64,000 nt of DNA from Paracoccaceae bacterium (GTDB lineage Bacteria; Pseudomonadota; Alphaproteobacteria; Rhodobacterales; Rhodobacteraceae). Both the position numbers and the translations under genes were made by a program. Shown here in pieces: positions 14,953 to 23,903 of this stretch. The stretch's first letter is position 1, and each line of letters begins with the position of its first letter. Under the pieces are notes generated by a model, which saw nothing but the letters and a program-made list of their open reading frames with translations, was not told the DNA's origin and did not search any database. Location: the NCBI GenBank assembly GCA_030066905.1, contig JASJAR010000020.1, positions 1 to 64,000 of the forward strand, written 5' to 3'.

Positions 14953-17472
14953 GTGACACGGTTCATTCTTTCCTTCGTCGGAGCGCTCTTCAGCCTCGTC
15001 ACGCTCGGGATCGTGATGATGGCGCTGTCCGTCGGGGCAGTGTTCTACGTCTACAGCCGCGATCTGCCCGATCACCAGCAACTCACCCAGTACCGACCGC
15101 CGACGATCAGCCGGATCTATTCGACCGAAGGCCGGATCATCGACGAGTTTGCCGAGGAGCGGCGCATCTACGCGCCCGCCGAGGAAATCCCCGACCTCGT
15201 CAAACAGGCCTTCATCTCAGCCGAGGACAAGAACTTCTACGAACATGCCGGCTTCGATACGCGCGGTATCGCCGCCGCCGTCGTCGATGCGGTCGAGAGC
15301 CGGTTCGAGAACGTGCGCGGCGCCTCGACGATCCCCCAGCAGGTCGCAAAGAACATGCTGGTGGGGGGGGATCTGTCGATCACCCGGAAAATCCAGGAAA
15401 TCATCCTTGCCAACCGGATGGTGAATTCGCTCGACCGCGAGAAGATCCTCGAGATCTATCTCAACGAGATCTTCCTCGGCCAGAACAGCTACGGCGTCGC
15501 CGCCGCCGCCCAGACCTATTTCAACAAGACGCTCTCGGAGCTCACGATCGACGAGGCGGCCTATCTTGCGAGCTTGCCGAAGAGCCCTTCGAACCGGCAC
15601 CCCGTGCGCCAGCAGGAGACGGCGCTTTTTTGGCGGAACAATACGCTGCGGGAGATGAACGAGAACGGCTACATCTCGGAAGCCGAATATGAAACGGCGC
15701 GCAACGCGCCGCTTCTGTCGGTCCAGGGCGGCGATTACGAGGCGTTTCAGGTGCAACTCCCGCCGCGGGATTACTTCACCGACGAAATCCGCCGCCAGCT
15801 TTCGCGCGACTTCGGCGAGGGCGAGTTCTTCGGCGGCGGCCTCACGGTGCGCGCCACGATGGACCCCGAAATGCAGGAGGCCGCCGGCGCCGCGCTCCGC
15901 GAAGCGCTCGAAGCCTATGACCGCGAACAGGGCGAGTACCGGGGCACCGAACTGACCGTCGAGGCGGACCTTTCCGACGAAGCGGCCTGGCGCGAGAACC
16001 TCGCCAGCCTCGATCTGCCCCGCGACATCGAGGGCTGGCTGCCGGCGGTCGTGCTCTCAACGACCGACACCGCCGCGACCATCGGCATCGAGGGCCAGCC
16101 CATCGACGACGACGGCGACTGGATCCAGGCCGCCGACCTCTCCTGGATCAGGGGCGTCTCGCGGGCCTCCGATATCCTCAGCCCTGGCGATGTCATCTAC
16201 GTCACCCGGGCTGGCGGCCCCGAGGACGACCCGCGCTGGTCCTTGCGCCAGATTCCGGAGGTTCAGGGCGGCTTCATGGCGATGGACGTGAACTCGGGCC
16301 GGGTGATCGCCATCCAGGGCGGGTTCTCGTACCAGCATTCGGTCTTCAACCGCGCGACCCAGGCCACCCGGCAGCCGGGTTCGGCCTTCAAGCCCTTCGT
16401 CTATGCCGCCGCCCTCGATTCGGGCTTCTCCCCGGCGACAATCCTCATCGATGCGCCCATCGAGGTGGAGGTCGGCGGCGGTGAGGTCTGGCGGCCCCGG
16501 AACGCCTCGAACCAGTTCTATGGGCCGACGCCGCTGCGCACCGGCATCGAGTTCTCGCGCAACCTCATGACCGTGCGCCTCGCCCAGGAACTCGGGATGG
16601 ACCAGGTCGCGGGCTATGCCGAACGCTTCGGCGTCTACGACCGGATGGGTCAGTTTCTCGCCAATTCGCTGGGCTCCGAGGAGACCACGCTTTACCGGAT
16701 GGTCGCGGCCTATGCGATGTTCGCCAATGGCGGCGAGCGGGTGGAGCCGACCCTCGTCGACCGGGTGCAGGACCGCTGGGGGCAGACGATCTACCGCCAT
16801 GACGACCGCACTTGCGTCGACTGCGGGACCCGGGCCCTCGATGGCGACTTCGCCCCCGAGATCACGTCCGACCGCAGCCGGGTGATGAACGCGGTCACCG
16901 CCTACCAGCTCACCTCGATGATGCAGGGCGTCGTCGATCGCGGTACGGCGGCCTCGGCCATCAACCTCCCCGTGCCGGCAGCCGGCAAGACCGGGACGAC
17001 GAACGAGGCCCGCGACGTCTGGTTCGTGGGCTTTACCTCGAACATCGCCGCGGGCTGCTATATCGGCTACGACCGGCCCCGGCCCCTCGGGCGCGGCGCC
17101 TCGGGCGGCCGGCTCTGTGCGCCGGTATTCCAGGCGTTCATGGAAAAGGCGGTGGAGCGCTACGGCGGTGCGCCGTTCGACGTCCCCCCGGGCGGGCGGT
17201 TCATCAAGATCAACCGCTTCACCGGCGAGCGGATGCCCGACGACGCTTTTGGTCCCGACATCGTGGCGGAGTACTTCCGTACCGGCGAGGAGCCGATCTT
17301 CGGCATCACCTTCGACGGCGGCTTCGCGATGGGGGCCAACCTGCCGCTCTTCACGCCCGAGGAGATGAACGAGCTCCCCGCGGGCACGCTGGTCGAGACG
17401 GCGGACGGTCAGGTCGTCACCGTGCCGGAACAGGCCACCTTCGGCGAGCTTTCCTCCGGCGGGCTCTACTGA
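14953..17472 (+). CDS. mrcA: Penicillin-binding protein 1A, bifunctional glycosyltransferase/transpeptidase
   Basis: In 839 residues the order is a short cytoplasmic tail and one membrane helix, a GT51 domain with FISAEDKNFYEHAGFD and GASTIPQQVAKN, an OB-like insertion, and a transpeptidase with nucleophile Ser477 in GSAFKPF, a Ser-x-Asn-type motif in EFSRNLM, and KTGT in AAGKTGTTNEARD. It polymerises and cross-links peptidoglycan. GTG 14953 matches the usual family start (TRFILSFVGALFS) with GGGG upstream. ATG 14923 would add ten residues and lacks an RBS. prfB follows, a frequent pairing in this group. Confidence 0.95.
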   Translation: MTRFILSFVGALFSLVTLGIVMMALSVGAVFYVYSRDLPDHQQLTQYRPPTISRIYSTEGRIIDEFAEERRIYAPAEEIPDLVKQAFISAEDKNFYEHAGFDTRGIAAAVVDAVESRFENVRGASTIPQQVAKNMLVGGDLSITRKIQEIILANRMVNSLDREKILEIYLNEIFLGQNSYGVAAAAQTYFNKTLSELTIDEAAYLASLPKSPSNRHPVRQQETALFWRNNTLREMNENGYISEAEYETARNAPLLSVQGGDYEAFQVQLPPRDYFTDEIRRQLSRDFGEGEFFGGGLTVRATMDPEMQEAAGAALREALEAYDREQGEYRGTELTVEADLSDEAAWRENLASLDLPRDIEGWLPAVVLSTTDTAATIGIEGQPIDDDGDWIQAADLSWIRGVSRASDILSPGDVIYVTRAGGPEDDPRWSLRQIPEVQGGFMAMDVNSGRVIAIQGGFSYQHSVFNRATQATRQPGSAFKPFVYAAALDSGFSPATILIDAPIEVEVGGGEVWRPRNASNQFYGPTPLRTGIEFSRNLMTVRLAQELGMDQVAGYAERFGVYDRMGQFLANSLGSEETTLYRMVAAYAMFANGGERVEPTLVDRVQDRWGQTIYRHDDRTCVDCGTRALDGDFAPEITSDRSRVMNAVTAYQLTSMMQGVVDRGTAASAINLPVPAAGKTGTTNEARDVWFVGFTSNIAAGCYIGYDRPRPLGRGASGGRLCAPVFQAFMEKAVERYGGAPFDVPPGGRFIKINRFTGERMPDDAFGPDIVAEYFRTGEEPIFGITFDGGFAMGANLPLFTPEEMNELPAGTLVETADGQVVTVPEQATFGELSSGGLY

Positions 17473-17534
17473 GCTTGCCGCCCCGGAGGGGCGTTGCTAT
17501 CTAGCGCGAACCACGAAAAACAGGGGCTGAGGCT

Positions 17535-18650
17535 ATGCGCGCCGAGGCAGAAAACGCCGCTGAGGCGATCCGGAAATCATTGAACCTCCTGGCCCGGCGA
17601 ATGGATTGGGAGACGGCCGAACATCGCCTTGAGGAATTCAACGCGATGATCGAGGACCCCGGTCTTTGGGACGACCAGGAGCGGGCCCAGAAACTGATGC
17701 GCGACCGTCAGATGCTGGTCGACGCGATGGAAAGCTACACGGGCATGGCCCAGGAGCTCGACGACAATATCGAACTCATCGGGCTCGGCGAGGCCGAGGA
17801 CGATGCCGAGGTGGTCGCCGAAGCCGAGGGCGCCCTGCGCGATCTGAAAGACCGGGCAGCGGCCGCCGAGATCGAGGCGCTCCTCGACGGCGAGGCCGAC
17901 GGCAACGACACCTTCCTTGAAATCAACGCAGGCGCTGGGGGCACCGAAAGCTGCGACTGGGCCTCGATGCTGGCGCGGATGTACACCCGTTGGGCGGAGG
18001 CCAAGGGCTACAAGGTCGAGCTGCAATCGGAAAGCGCGGGCGACGAGGCGGGGATCAAATCGGCCGCCTACAAGATTTCGGGGCCTAACGCCTATGGCTG
18101 GCTGAAGACCGAAAGCGGCGTCCACCGGCTGGTGCGGATCAGCCCCTATGACAGTTCCGCCCGGCGGCACACGTCGTTTTCGTCGGTCTGGGTCTACCCG
18201 GTGGTCGACGACAATATCGAGATCGAGGTGAACCCCGCCGATATCCGCATCGACACGTACCGCTCCTCCGGCGCGGGCGGCCAGCACGTCAACACCACCG
18301 ACTCGGCCGTGCGGATCACCCATGTCCCCACCGGTATCGTGGTGACCTCTTCGGAGAAATCCCAGCACCAGAACCGCGATATCGCCATGAAGGCGCTGAA
18401 GTCGCGGCTCTACCAGATGGAGCTCGACAAGCGCACCGCCTCGATCCAGGAAGCGCACGAGTCGAAGGGGGATGCGGGCTGGGGCAATCAGATCCGCTCC
18501 TATGTGCTCCAGCCCTACCAGATGGTGAAGGACCTGCGCACCGGCCACGAGACATCGGACACGTCGGGCGTGCTCGACGGCGATCTCGACGCCTTCATGG
18601 CCGCCACGCTGGCGATGGACAAGACCGGCAAGGGCCGCGAGGACGCCTGA
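17535..18650 (+). CDS. prfB: Peptide chain release factor 2
   Basis: RF2 ends translation at UAA and UGA. The 371-residue protein has the catalytic GGQ at 248-250 ([14 protein letters not shown]) and the stop-codon recognition loop as SPY (203-205, [17 protein letters not shown]), where Escherichia coli has SPF. There is no in-frame UGA or programmed frameshift; the frame is continuous from ATG 17535. The gene ends in the three-part gene-end module (18658-18721). Confidence 0.97.
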   Translation: MRAEAENAAEAIRKSLNLLARRMDWETAEHRLEEFNAMIEDPGLWDDQERAQKLMRDRQMLVDAMESYTGMAQELDDNIELIGLGEAEDDAEVVAEAEGALRDLKDRAAAAEIEALLDGEADGNDTFLEINAGAGGTESCDWASMLARMYTRWAEAKGYKVELQSESAGDEAGIKSAAYKISGPNAYGWLKTESGVHRLVRISPYDSSARRHTSFSSVWVYPVVDDNIEIEVNPADIRIDTYRSSGAGGQHVNTTDSAVRITHVPTGIVVTSSEKSQHQNRDIAMKALKSRLYQMELDKRTASIQEAHESKGDAGWGNQIRSYVLQPYQMVKDLRTGHETSDTSGVLDGDLDAFMAATLAMDKTGKGREDA

Positions 18651-18657
18651 CCGGGGA

Positions 18658-18676
18658 GGGGGGCTGTCTGCCCCCC
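18658..18676 (+). terminator. GGGGGGC/GCCCCCC hairpin after prfB
   Basis: GGGGGGC (18658-18664), loop TGTCT and GCCCCCC (18670-18676) lie 7 bases after the prfB stop. A second hairpin, GCGCC-TCGC-GGCGC (18677-18690), follows directly. There is no U-tract. Confidence 0.65.
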
Positions 18677-18698
18677 GCGCCTCGCGGCGCCCCCCCGA

Positions 18699-18721
18699 GA
18701 GTATTTCCCGGGAAAATGAAG
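18699..18721 (+). repeat. Gene-end motif after prfB
   Basis: GAGTATTT, then CCCGGG, then AAAATGAAG. It is the third part of the module that also follows lpdA, erpA and typA in the same order and orientation. Confidence 0.6.
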
Positions 18722-18848
18722 GGCAGCCGGGGCGGGTTTCCACATCCCCCTCATGGCGCTCGCGGGCCGCCTTGAAAACGCCGCCCTTGAGCGGGGCGGC
18801 GGAACCGGGCAGAGTTCACCCATAAGGGCCCCGAGGGAGGAGGGCGCC

Positions 18849-19622
18849 ATGGCCGAAACCCTGCCCGCCGCGTCGCCGCTGCCCCGGATCGGCGAGGTGA
18901 CCGTGGCCGAGCTCAGCGCAGCGCTCAAAGCCGGGATCGCCGATTTCCGGGCAGCGCCCACCTACGGGCTGATCTTTTCCACGGTCTATGTGCTGGCCGG
19001 GATCGCGCTCATCGTCGTCGGTGCAGGCACGCTGACCTGGACGCTCACGCTCTCGCTCGGCTTTCCCCTCGTCGCCCCCTTCGCGGCTGTGGGGCTCTAC
19101 GAGGTCTCGCGGCGGCTCGAAGCCGGAGAGCCGCTCGTGGCGGCCGAGATCTTCGGCGTCGTCGCCGCCGAGCGGCGCCGCCAGATCCCCTGGATCGGGG
19201 CGATGCTGGTGATGATCTTCCTCTTCTGGTCGTTCTTTGCCCATATGCTCTTTGCCGCCTTCGTCGGCCCCTCGGCGATGTTCGAGCCGGTCTCGCCCGC
19301 CTGGCTCTTGACGCCCGAAGGGGCGACGCACGCCGCGATCCAGATCGTCGTTGGCGGGGCGGTGGCTTTCTTCACCTTTTCGGTCACGGTCGTGTCACTG
19401 CCGCTTCTTCTCGAAAAGGAGGTGGATTTCGTCTCGGCGATGCTTTTGTCGATGCGCACGGTGGGGGCCAATCTCGGGGTGATGCTGGTCTGGGCACTCA
19501 TCATCGCGGTGATACTCGTCGCGGCGATGGTGCCGATGTTCCTCGGCCTCTTCATCGCGCTGCCGGTGCTCGGTCACGCCACCTGGCACCTCTACCGCCG
19601 GGCGCTCTACGACCCGGTCTGA
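18849..19622 (+). CDS. DUF2189 family integral membrane protein
   Basis: The 257-residue protein has about six hydrophobic helices (for example YGLIFSTVYVLAGIALIVVG and MLVMIFLFWSFFAHMLFAAF) and the DUF2189 start pattern VTVAELSAALKAGIADFRAAP. It is an inner-membrane protein of unknown role. GGAGGAGGGC precedes ATG 18849. Its 3' end overlaps the convergent MFS gene by 16 bases. Confidence 0.85.
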   Translation: MAETLPAASPLPRIGEVTVAELSAALKAGIADFRAAPTYGLIFSTVYVLAGIALIVVGAGTLTWTLTLSLGFPLVAPFAAVGLYEVSRRLEAGEPLVAAEIFGVVAAERRRQIPWIGAMLVMIFLFWSFFAHMLFAAFVGPSAMFEPVSPAWLLTPEGATHAAIQIVVGGAVAFFTFSVTVVSLPLLLEKEVDFVSAMLLSMRTVGANLGVMLVWALIIAVILVAAMVPMFLGLFIALPVLGHATWHLYRRALYDPV

Positions 19623-21085
19623 GGCCGGGCGATGCCCAGCCAGGCGATGAGCGCGGCGACCGCGCCGAGTGCGGCGGTGAAAAGCGCCACCGTGGTGAAG
19701 GCCAGTCCGCTCGCCTCGACATGTGCCGCGCCATCGCCGGCCGCCCCGAAGGACGCCGTGCCGCCCGCACCGGCATAGACCGCCGCCGCCAGCGCGCCCA
19801 TCGCGGCGACCGCGATGAGCCCGGCGGTGCGGCTCACCGCATTGTTCACCCCCGACGCGGCACCGGCCAGTTCACCGCTCACCGCGCCCATGACGGCGGT
19901 CGACAACGGCGCGACCACGAGCGACATGCCAAGCCCGAGAAGCGCCATGGCCGGGAGGATGCCGGTCCAGAAGAGACCGGCGGGCGCCACCGCGCCCATC
20001 GCCGCGAAGGCCATCGCCGCCAGAAGGCTGCCACCGGCGATCAGCGGCCCGGGGCCCACCCTGTCGGCCAGGGCGCCGAAGCGCGACGAGAGCCCGGCGA
20101 TAAAGAGCGTGAGCGGCACGAAGACGAGCGACACTTCGGCTTCGGAGATGCCCCAGGCGGTGATCGCCACCATCGGCAGGAAGAAGAGCACCGCCGAGAG
20201 CCCGAAATAGAGCGCGAAGGTGGCGAGATTGGCCGAGAGAAACGTGGCGTTCGCCCAGACCTCCATTGGCACCATCGGGTGCCGGGAGCGGCTTTCGACG
20301 AAGCCGAAAGCCACCATGAGGAAAAGCCCTGCGCCGACCATCGCCGCTTCGCGAAGCCCGATGCCGCCATCGGCCGAGATCAGCCCCCAGGAGAGAAGCC
20401 CCAGCCCCGCCACAGTGACCGCTGCGCCCGGCAGGTCGAGCCCGTGGGTCGCGTCGGCGCGCTCGGTTTCCACCCGGGTGGTGAGGATCCAGATGACGAC
20501 GAGCCCGAGCGGCAGGTTGATCGCAAAGAGCCAGCGCCAGACCTCGGGGCCGCCGAGGGTCAGAAGCGCGCCGCCGAGGATCGGCCCAATGGCCGTGGTC
20601 AGCGCCGAGGCCGCCGCCCAGATGCCGATGGCGCGGCCGCGCTCGTCGGGCGGGTAGCTCCGCGAGATGATCGCCAGGGAGGCCGGCACCATGAGTGCTG
20701 CACCGATGCCCTTGACCGCCCGGGCGGGGATCATCACGTCGGGGTTGGGCGCCACCGCACAGACGAGCGAGGCGACGATGAAAACCGCGATACCGAAGAT
20801 GAAGACGCGCGCGAGCCCGAACCGGTCGCCCGCCGCCCCGCCGACGAGGATCAGGCTGGCAAGGGTCAGCATGTAGGCGTTCGAGATCCAGAGCGCTTCG
20901 CCCAATGTGGCGTCGAGCGAGGCGCGCATCGCCGGCATGGCGATGGAGACGACCGTGCCGTCGATGAAGCCCAGAGCTGAGGCGAGGATCGCGGCGACGA
21001 GAATGAACTTCCGGTTCCGCGCCGCGCAGAAGTCGGGATCGAAAACGGGCACCGCCCGGTCAGGCGATGCCCGTATCGAACTCAT
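19607..21085 (-). CDS. MFS transporter, DHA2 (EmrB/QacA-like) family
   Basis: This 492-residue drug:proton antiporter-type transporter has 14 predicted helices. Motif A-like GGAAGDRFGLARVFIFG lies in loop 2-3, and motif C-like IGPILGGALLTLGGPEVWRW is typical of DHA exporters, as is the start FIDGTVVSIAMPAMRASL. It probably exports a hydrophobic compound, but the substrate is unknown and no TetR or membrane-fusion partner gene is adjacent. The bactofilin gene lies 13 bases upstream on the same strand, so cotranscription is possible. Confidence 0.92.
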   Translation of the reverse strand: MSSIRASPDRAVPVFDPDFCAARNRKFILVAAILASALGFIDGTVVSIAMPAMRASLDATLGEALWISNAYMLTLASLILVGGAAGDRFGLARVFIFGIAVFIVASLVCAVAPNPDVMIPARAVKGIGAALMVPASLAIISRSYPPDERGRAIGIWAAASALTTAIGPILGGALLTLGGPEVWRWLFAINLPLGLVVIWILTTRVETERADATHGLDLPGAAVTVAGLGLLSWGLISADGGIGLREAAMVGAGLFLMVAFGFVESRSRHPMVPMEVWANATFLSANLATFALYFGLSAVLFFLPMVAITAWGISEAEVSLVFVPLTLFIAGLSSRFGALADRVGPGPLIAGGSLLAAMAFAAMGAVAPAGLFWTGILPAMALLGLGMSLVVAPLSTAVMGAVSGELAGAASGVNNAVSRTAGLIAVAAMGALAAAVYAGAGGTASFGAAGDGAAHVEASGLAFTTVALFTAALGAVAALIAWLGIARPQTGS

Positions 21086-21098
21086 GCCGGCCGGTGGC

Positions 21099-21623
21099 TC
21101 AGGAGGCCTTTTCGGCCGCCGGTGCAGAGGAGGTCGCCGTCGAGGGCGACCGCGCCGGGGCGGCTTTCGCGCCCGGGTTCAGCGGGTCTTCCTGCCGCTG
21201 CACCGAGCCTTCGAAATGGGCCCCGCTCTCGATGGCGATGGTCTTGTGGATGATGTCGCCTTCGACCCGGGCCGTCGACGTGAGCCGCACCTTGAGGCCC
21301 CGCACTTTGCCGATGATCCGACCGTTGACGACCACGTCGTCGGCGATGCACTCACCCTTGACCGTCGCCCCCTCGCCAACGGTCAGAAGATGGGCGCGGA
21401 TATCGCCTTCCACGGTGCCTTCGATCTGGATGTCGCCGGAGGTTTTCATGTTGCCGGTGACGGTGAGGTCCGACGACAGCACCGAGGCCGGCGGCTTGGC
21501 CTTTGGCGTCGAGGTCGGGGCGAAATCGGTCGAGGTCTTCGGTTGGTTCATCTCGGGGGCCTTTTTTGGTGTCTCTGCCTCAGCCTTGGGGGCAGGCTCG
21601 TTGATTTTGCTCTTAGAAAACAT
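21099..21623 (-). CDS. Bactofilin (polymer-forming cytoskeletal protein)
   Basis: The 174-residue protein has a disordered Lys/Pro-rich head (1-48), a beta-helical bactofilin core with the repeating pattern LTVTGNMKTSGDIQIEGTVE, GDIRAHLLTVGEGATVKGEC and VVVNGRIIGKVRG, and a disordered Ala/Pro tail. Bactofilins self-assemble without nucleotide and scaffold wall enzymes. Its ATG lies inside the last codons of the M23 peptidase gene (11-base overlap), implying translational coupling, and bactofilin-M23 pairs are known to work together in shape control. Confidence 0.95.
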   Translation of the reverse strand: MFSKSKINEPAPKAEAETPKKAPEMNQPKTSTDFAPTSTPKAKPPASVLSSDLTVTGNMKTSGDIQIEGTVEGDIRAHLLTVGEGATVKGECIADDVVVNGRIIGKVRGLKVRLTSTARVEGDIIHKTIAIESGAHFEGSVQRQEDPLNPGAKAAPARSPSTATSSAPAAEKAS

Positions 21624-22932
21624 CTCTTGCAGCCTTGATGAATTTCATCGGGTTGACGGGGTCACCACTGACGCGCACCTCGTAGTGAAGATGCGTACCT
21701 GTCGAACGTCCGGTGTTCCCCATACCACCGATACGGTCACCGCGCGAGACCCTTTCCCCCACCTTCACATCGATCGTCGAGAGGTGACCGTAGCGGGTTT
21801 CAAGGCCGAACGCGTGTTTGATGTAGACGACTTTGCCGTAACCCGTGGCGTTGCCGGCCTTGGTTACCACGCCGTCGGCGGTGGTGTAGATCGGCATGCC
21901 GTGCGGCCCGGCATAGTCAACGCCGTTGTGCATCCGGCCCCAGCGCGGCCCGAACGGGCTCGTCAGCCGGTAGCTTCCCTGAAGCGGCATGCCGAACGGC
22001 GTCTGCTCGGCGGCGAGGCGATAAAGGTTCAATTCGTCCAAGCTCTGCAGGAGTTCGGCGGCCCGGAGGCTGTCGGCATCCGTGGTTTCGCCCTTGGTCG
22101 AAATCGTCAGCCCGGTGAGCGGTCCGCCCTGCCCGGAATAGGCCGCGCGCACCTGGTCGAGGATCGAATCCGTCGGCAGGCCGACATCGCCGAACATCTG
22201 ATGGAGCGGGGCCATCGAGGTCGCCACCGCGTCCTCGATCTGGGTGAAGATGCGTTCGTTGCGCTCGTCGAGGAGCTGGCGTTCGAACTCCATCTCCGCA
22301 AGCCGCGTTTCCGCTTCGTCAACGAAGTGTTGCATGTCATCGCGTTCGGCGGCCGTCTCCGCGAGCGCCTGGGCGACGAGATCGAGCGCGCCGGTCGCCG
22401 CGCTGCCCTCGGCGAGGGCCGTGCCTACCGCGGTTTCGCCTTCGAGGCGCGCCTGAAGCCGCGTCGCATCGTCCCGCGCCGCGTCGCGCTCCTTCATCGT
22501 GCGGCGGAGCGTGGTCTGGATGACCTCGATGCCGGTGTCGAGCTCGCGCCGGCGCTCTTCGGTTTCCAGAAGCTTCGCCTGCATGTCGGAGACCCGTTCA
22601 AGCGCGGCGGCGAAGCGCAATTGCGCCTGGCGGGCCTCGTCGGCGGCCTCGTCGCGCTGCATCGCGATCGCGTTCAGCCGCTCCTCGTACATCTGCCGTT
22701 CCCGGTCGGCCTGCTCGCGCACATTGCCGGCGGCCACGGCATCCATCAGGAGGATCGCCGAGGCGATGATCGTCCAGCCCACGACCAGGGCCGAGCCGGA
22801 AATGGCGACGGCCTGGGTGAGCGGGGAAAGTCGGATGAAGCGGGTCTCGGTGTCGGACCGAAGAAACAGGCGTTGCTCGGGTAAAAACCGTTCGAGCCGC
22901 ACGTTGAGGCGGTGAGCAAGTGGCTGTCGCAA
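21613..22932 (-). CDS. M23 family metallopeptidase with coiled coil
   Basis: The protein is about 439 residues: a short cytoplasmic head, one membrane helix (AISGSALVVGWTIIASAILL), a long coiled coil, and a C-terminal LytM/M23 domain with zinc ligands in MHNGVDYAGPHG (His and Asp) and HLHYEVR, plus the RYGHLS motif. It should be a periplasmic endopeptidase or a LytM regulator anchored near the bactofilin. TTG 22932 is chosen because homologues begin near LRQPLAHRLNVRLERFLPEQ. ATG 22992 is possible, but the promoter at 23000-23028 would leave it leaderless. Confidence 0.88.
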   Translation of the reverse strand: MRQPLAHRLNVRLERFLPEQRLFLRSDTETRFIRLSPLTQAVAISGSALVVGWTIIASAILLMDAVAAGNVREQADRERQMYEERLNAIAMQRDEAADEARQAQLRFAAALERVSDMQAKLLETEERRRELDTGIEVIQTTLRRTMKERDAARDDATRLQARLEGETAVGTALAEGSAATGALDLVAQALAETAAERDDMQHFVDEAETRLAEMEFERQLLDERNERIFTQIEDAVATSMAPLHQMFGDVGLPTDSILDQVRAAYSGQGGPLTGLTISTKGETTDADSLRAAELLQSLDELNLYRLAAEQTPFGMPLQGSYRLTSPFGPRWGRMHNGVDYAGPHGMPIYTTADGVVTKAGNATGYGKVVYIKHAFGLETRYGHLSTIDVKVGERVSRGDRIGGMGNTGRSTGTHLHYEVRVSGDPVNPMKFIKAARDVF

Positions 22933-22999
22933 GGTCGGTGTCCCGCGTTGTCCCCGATAGGCACATCTACCCGCCCCACACGAGCGATGCACTTGAATT

Positions 23000-23028
23000 T
23001 GTTAACGTTCGATTGAACGTGTCGCAAC
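23000..23028 (-). promoter_or_regulatory. Promoter with palindromic spacer for the M23-bactofilin operon
   Basis: On the minus strand TTGCGA (23028-23023), a 17-base spacer and TAACAA (23005-23000) form a promoter. The spacer holds an inverted repeat with arms ACGTTC and GAACGT around four bases (23006-23021), a position where a regulator would block or twist the promoter. Confidence 0.5.
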
Positions 23029-23087
23029 AGAATTGGACTTTTTGAGGGCATTGTTGCGGTTCCGCCAACAGATCGGCGGGAACCCGC

Positions 23088-23903
23088 TCAACCGGCGGCG
23101 GGTTCGGCGAGCGGCCAGTAGAAATCCGGCGGAATCCCGGCCTCTGCGCGCTTCTCGTCGTTGAAGGGCGGCTTCAGGGGGCCGTGGAAATACCGGCGCA
23201 CGAGGGCGTGAAAGAGCGGCTGGGGGTCGCGGGCCTCGCGGCCGCAGAGGAAGTGAAACCATTTCGAGCCGTAGGCGACATGGCCGACCTCCTCGGCATA
23301 GATCGTCTTCAGGGCGGCAACCGCGCCGGCATCGCCAGATTTGCGGAAGACCTCGATCATCCCCGGCGTCACGTCGAGCCCGCGTGCTTCCAGCACCATC
23401 GGCACCACTGCGAGGCGGCCCAGGATGTCGCCCGCGGTGTCCTCGGCGGCGCGCCACATGCCCGCATGGGCGGGCAGGGCGCCATAATGGCTGCCGAGCA
23501 CTTCAAGACAGTCCGAGACGAGGTTGAAATGCTTCGATTCTTCGTCGGCCGCCTTGACCCAATCGTCGTAGAAGCCGGGGGGCATCTCGATATGGGCGAA
23601 CCGCGCGACGAGATCCCAGTGGAGATCGACCGCGTTGAGTTCGATATGTGCAACCGCGTGGAGAAGGGCGATCCGGCCCTCGGGCGTGCCCGGCCGGCGG
23701 CGCGGGACGTCGCGGGGCGACAGAAGCTCGGGACGGTCGGGCCGGGCGGGGGCATCGGGCGGGGCCGCGCGTCCGATGGGGATCGGCCGGCCGGCTTCCC
23801 GCGACGCGCGCCAGGCCGCGGCATAGGCCCGTGAAAGCGCGGTCTTTTCGCGCCCGTCGGCGGTGGAAAGCACCTCCACCGCCATCTCGGCAAGCGTCGT
23901 CAC
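23088..23903 (-). CDS. DUF455 ferritin-like domain protein
   Basis: The 271-residue protein has the four-helix ferritin-like pattern of DUF455: HIELNAVDLHWDLV, ADEESKHFNLVSDC, EARGLDVTPGM and YAEEVGHVAYG supply Glu and His residues suitable for a di-metal site. Its function is unknown. Its GTG start overlaps the bcp stop (GTGA at 23900-23903), so the two are coupled. This suggests, without proving, a role in iron or peroxide handling. Confidence 0.9.
   Translation of the reverse strand: MTTLAEMAVEVLSTADGREKTALSRAYAAAWRASREAGRPIPIGRAAPPDAPARPDRPELLSPRDVPRRRPGTPEGRIALLHAVAHIELNAVDLHWDLVARFAHIEMPPGFYDDWVKAADEESKHFNLVSDCLEVLGSHYGALPAHAGMWRAAEDTAGDILGRLAVVPMVLEARGLDVTPGMIEVFRKSGDAGAVAALKTIYAEEVGHVAYGSKWFHFLCGREARDPQPLFHALVRRYFHGPLKPPFNDEKRAEAGIPPDFYWPLAEPAAG

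Noticed and set aside
17535-17640. Programmed frameshift in prfB
   Set aside because: The frame is continuous from the ATG, with no early UGA or CUU-UGA slippery site.
23000-23028. CtrA-binding site (TTAA-N7-TTAA) before the M23 gene
   Set aside because: Only one TTAA half is present; the second half does not match.
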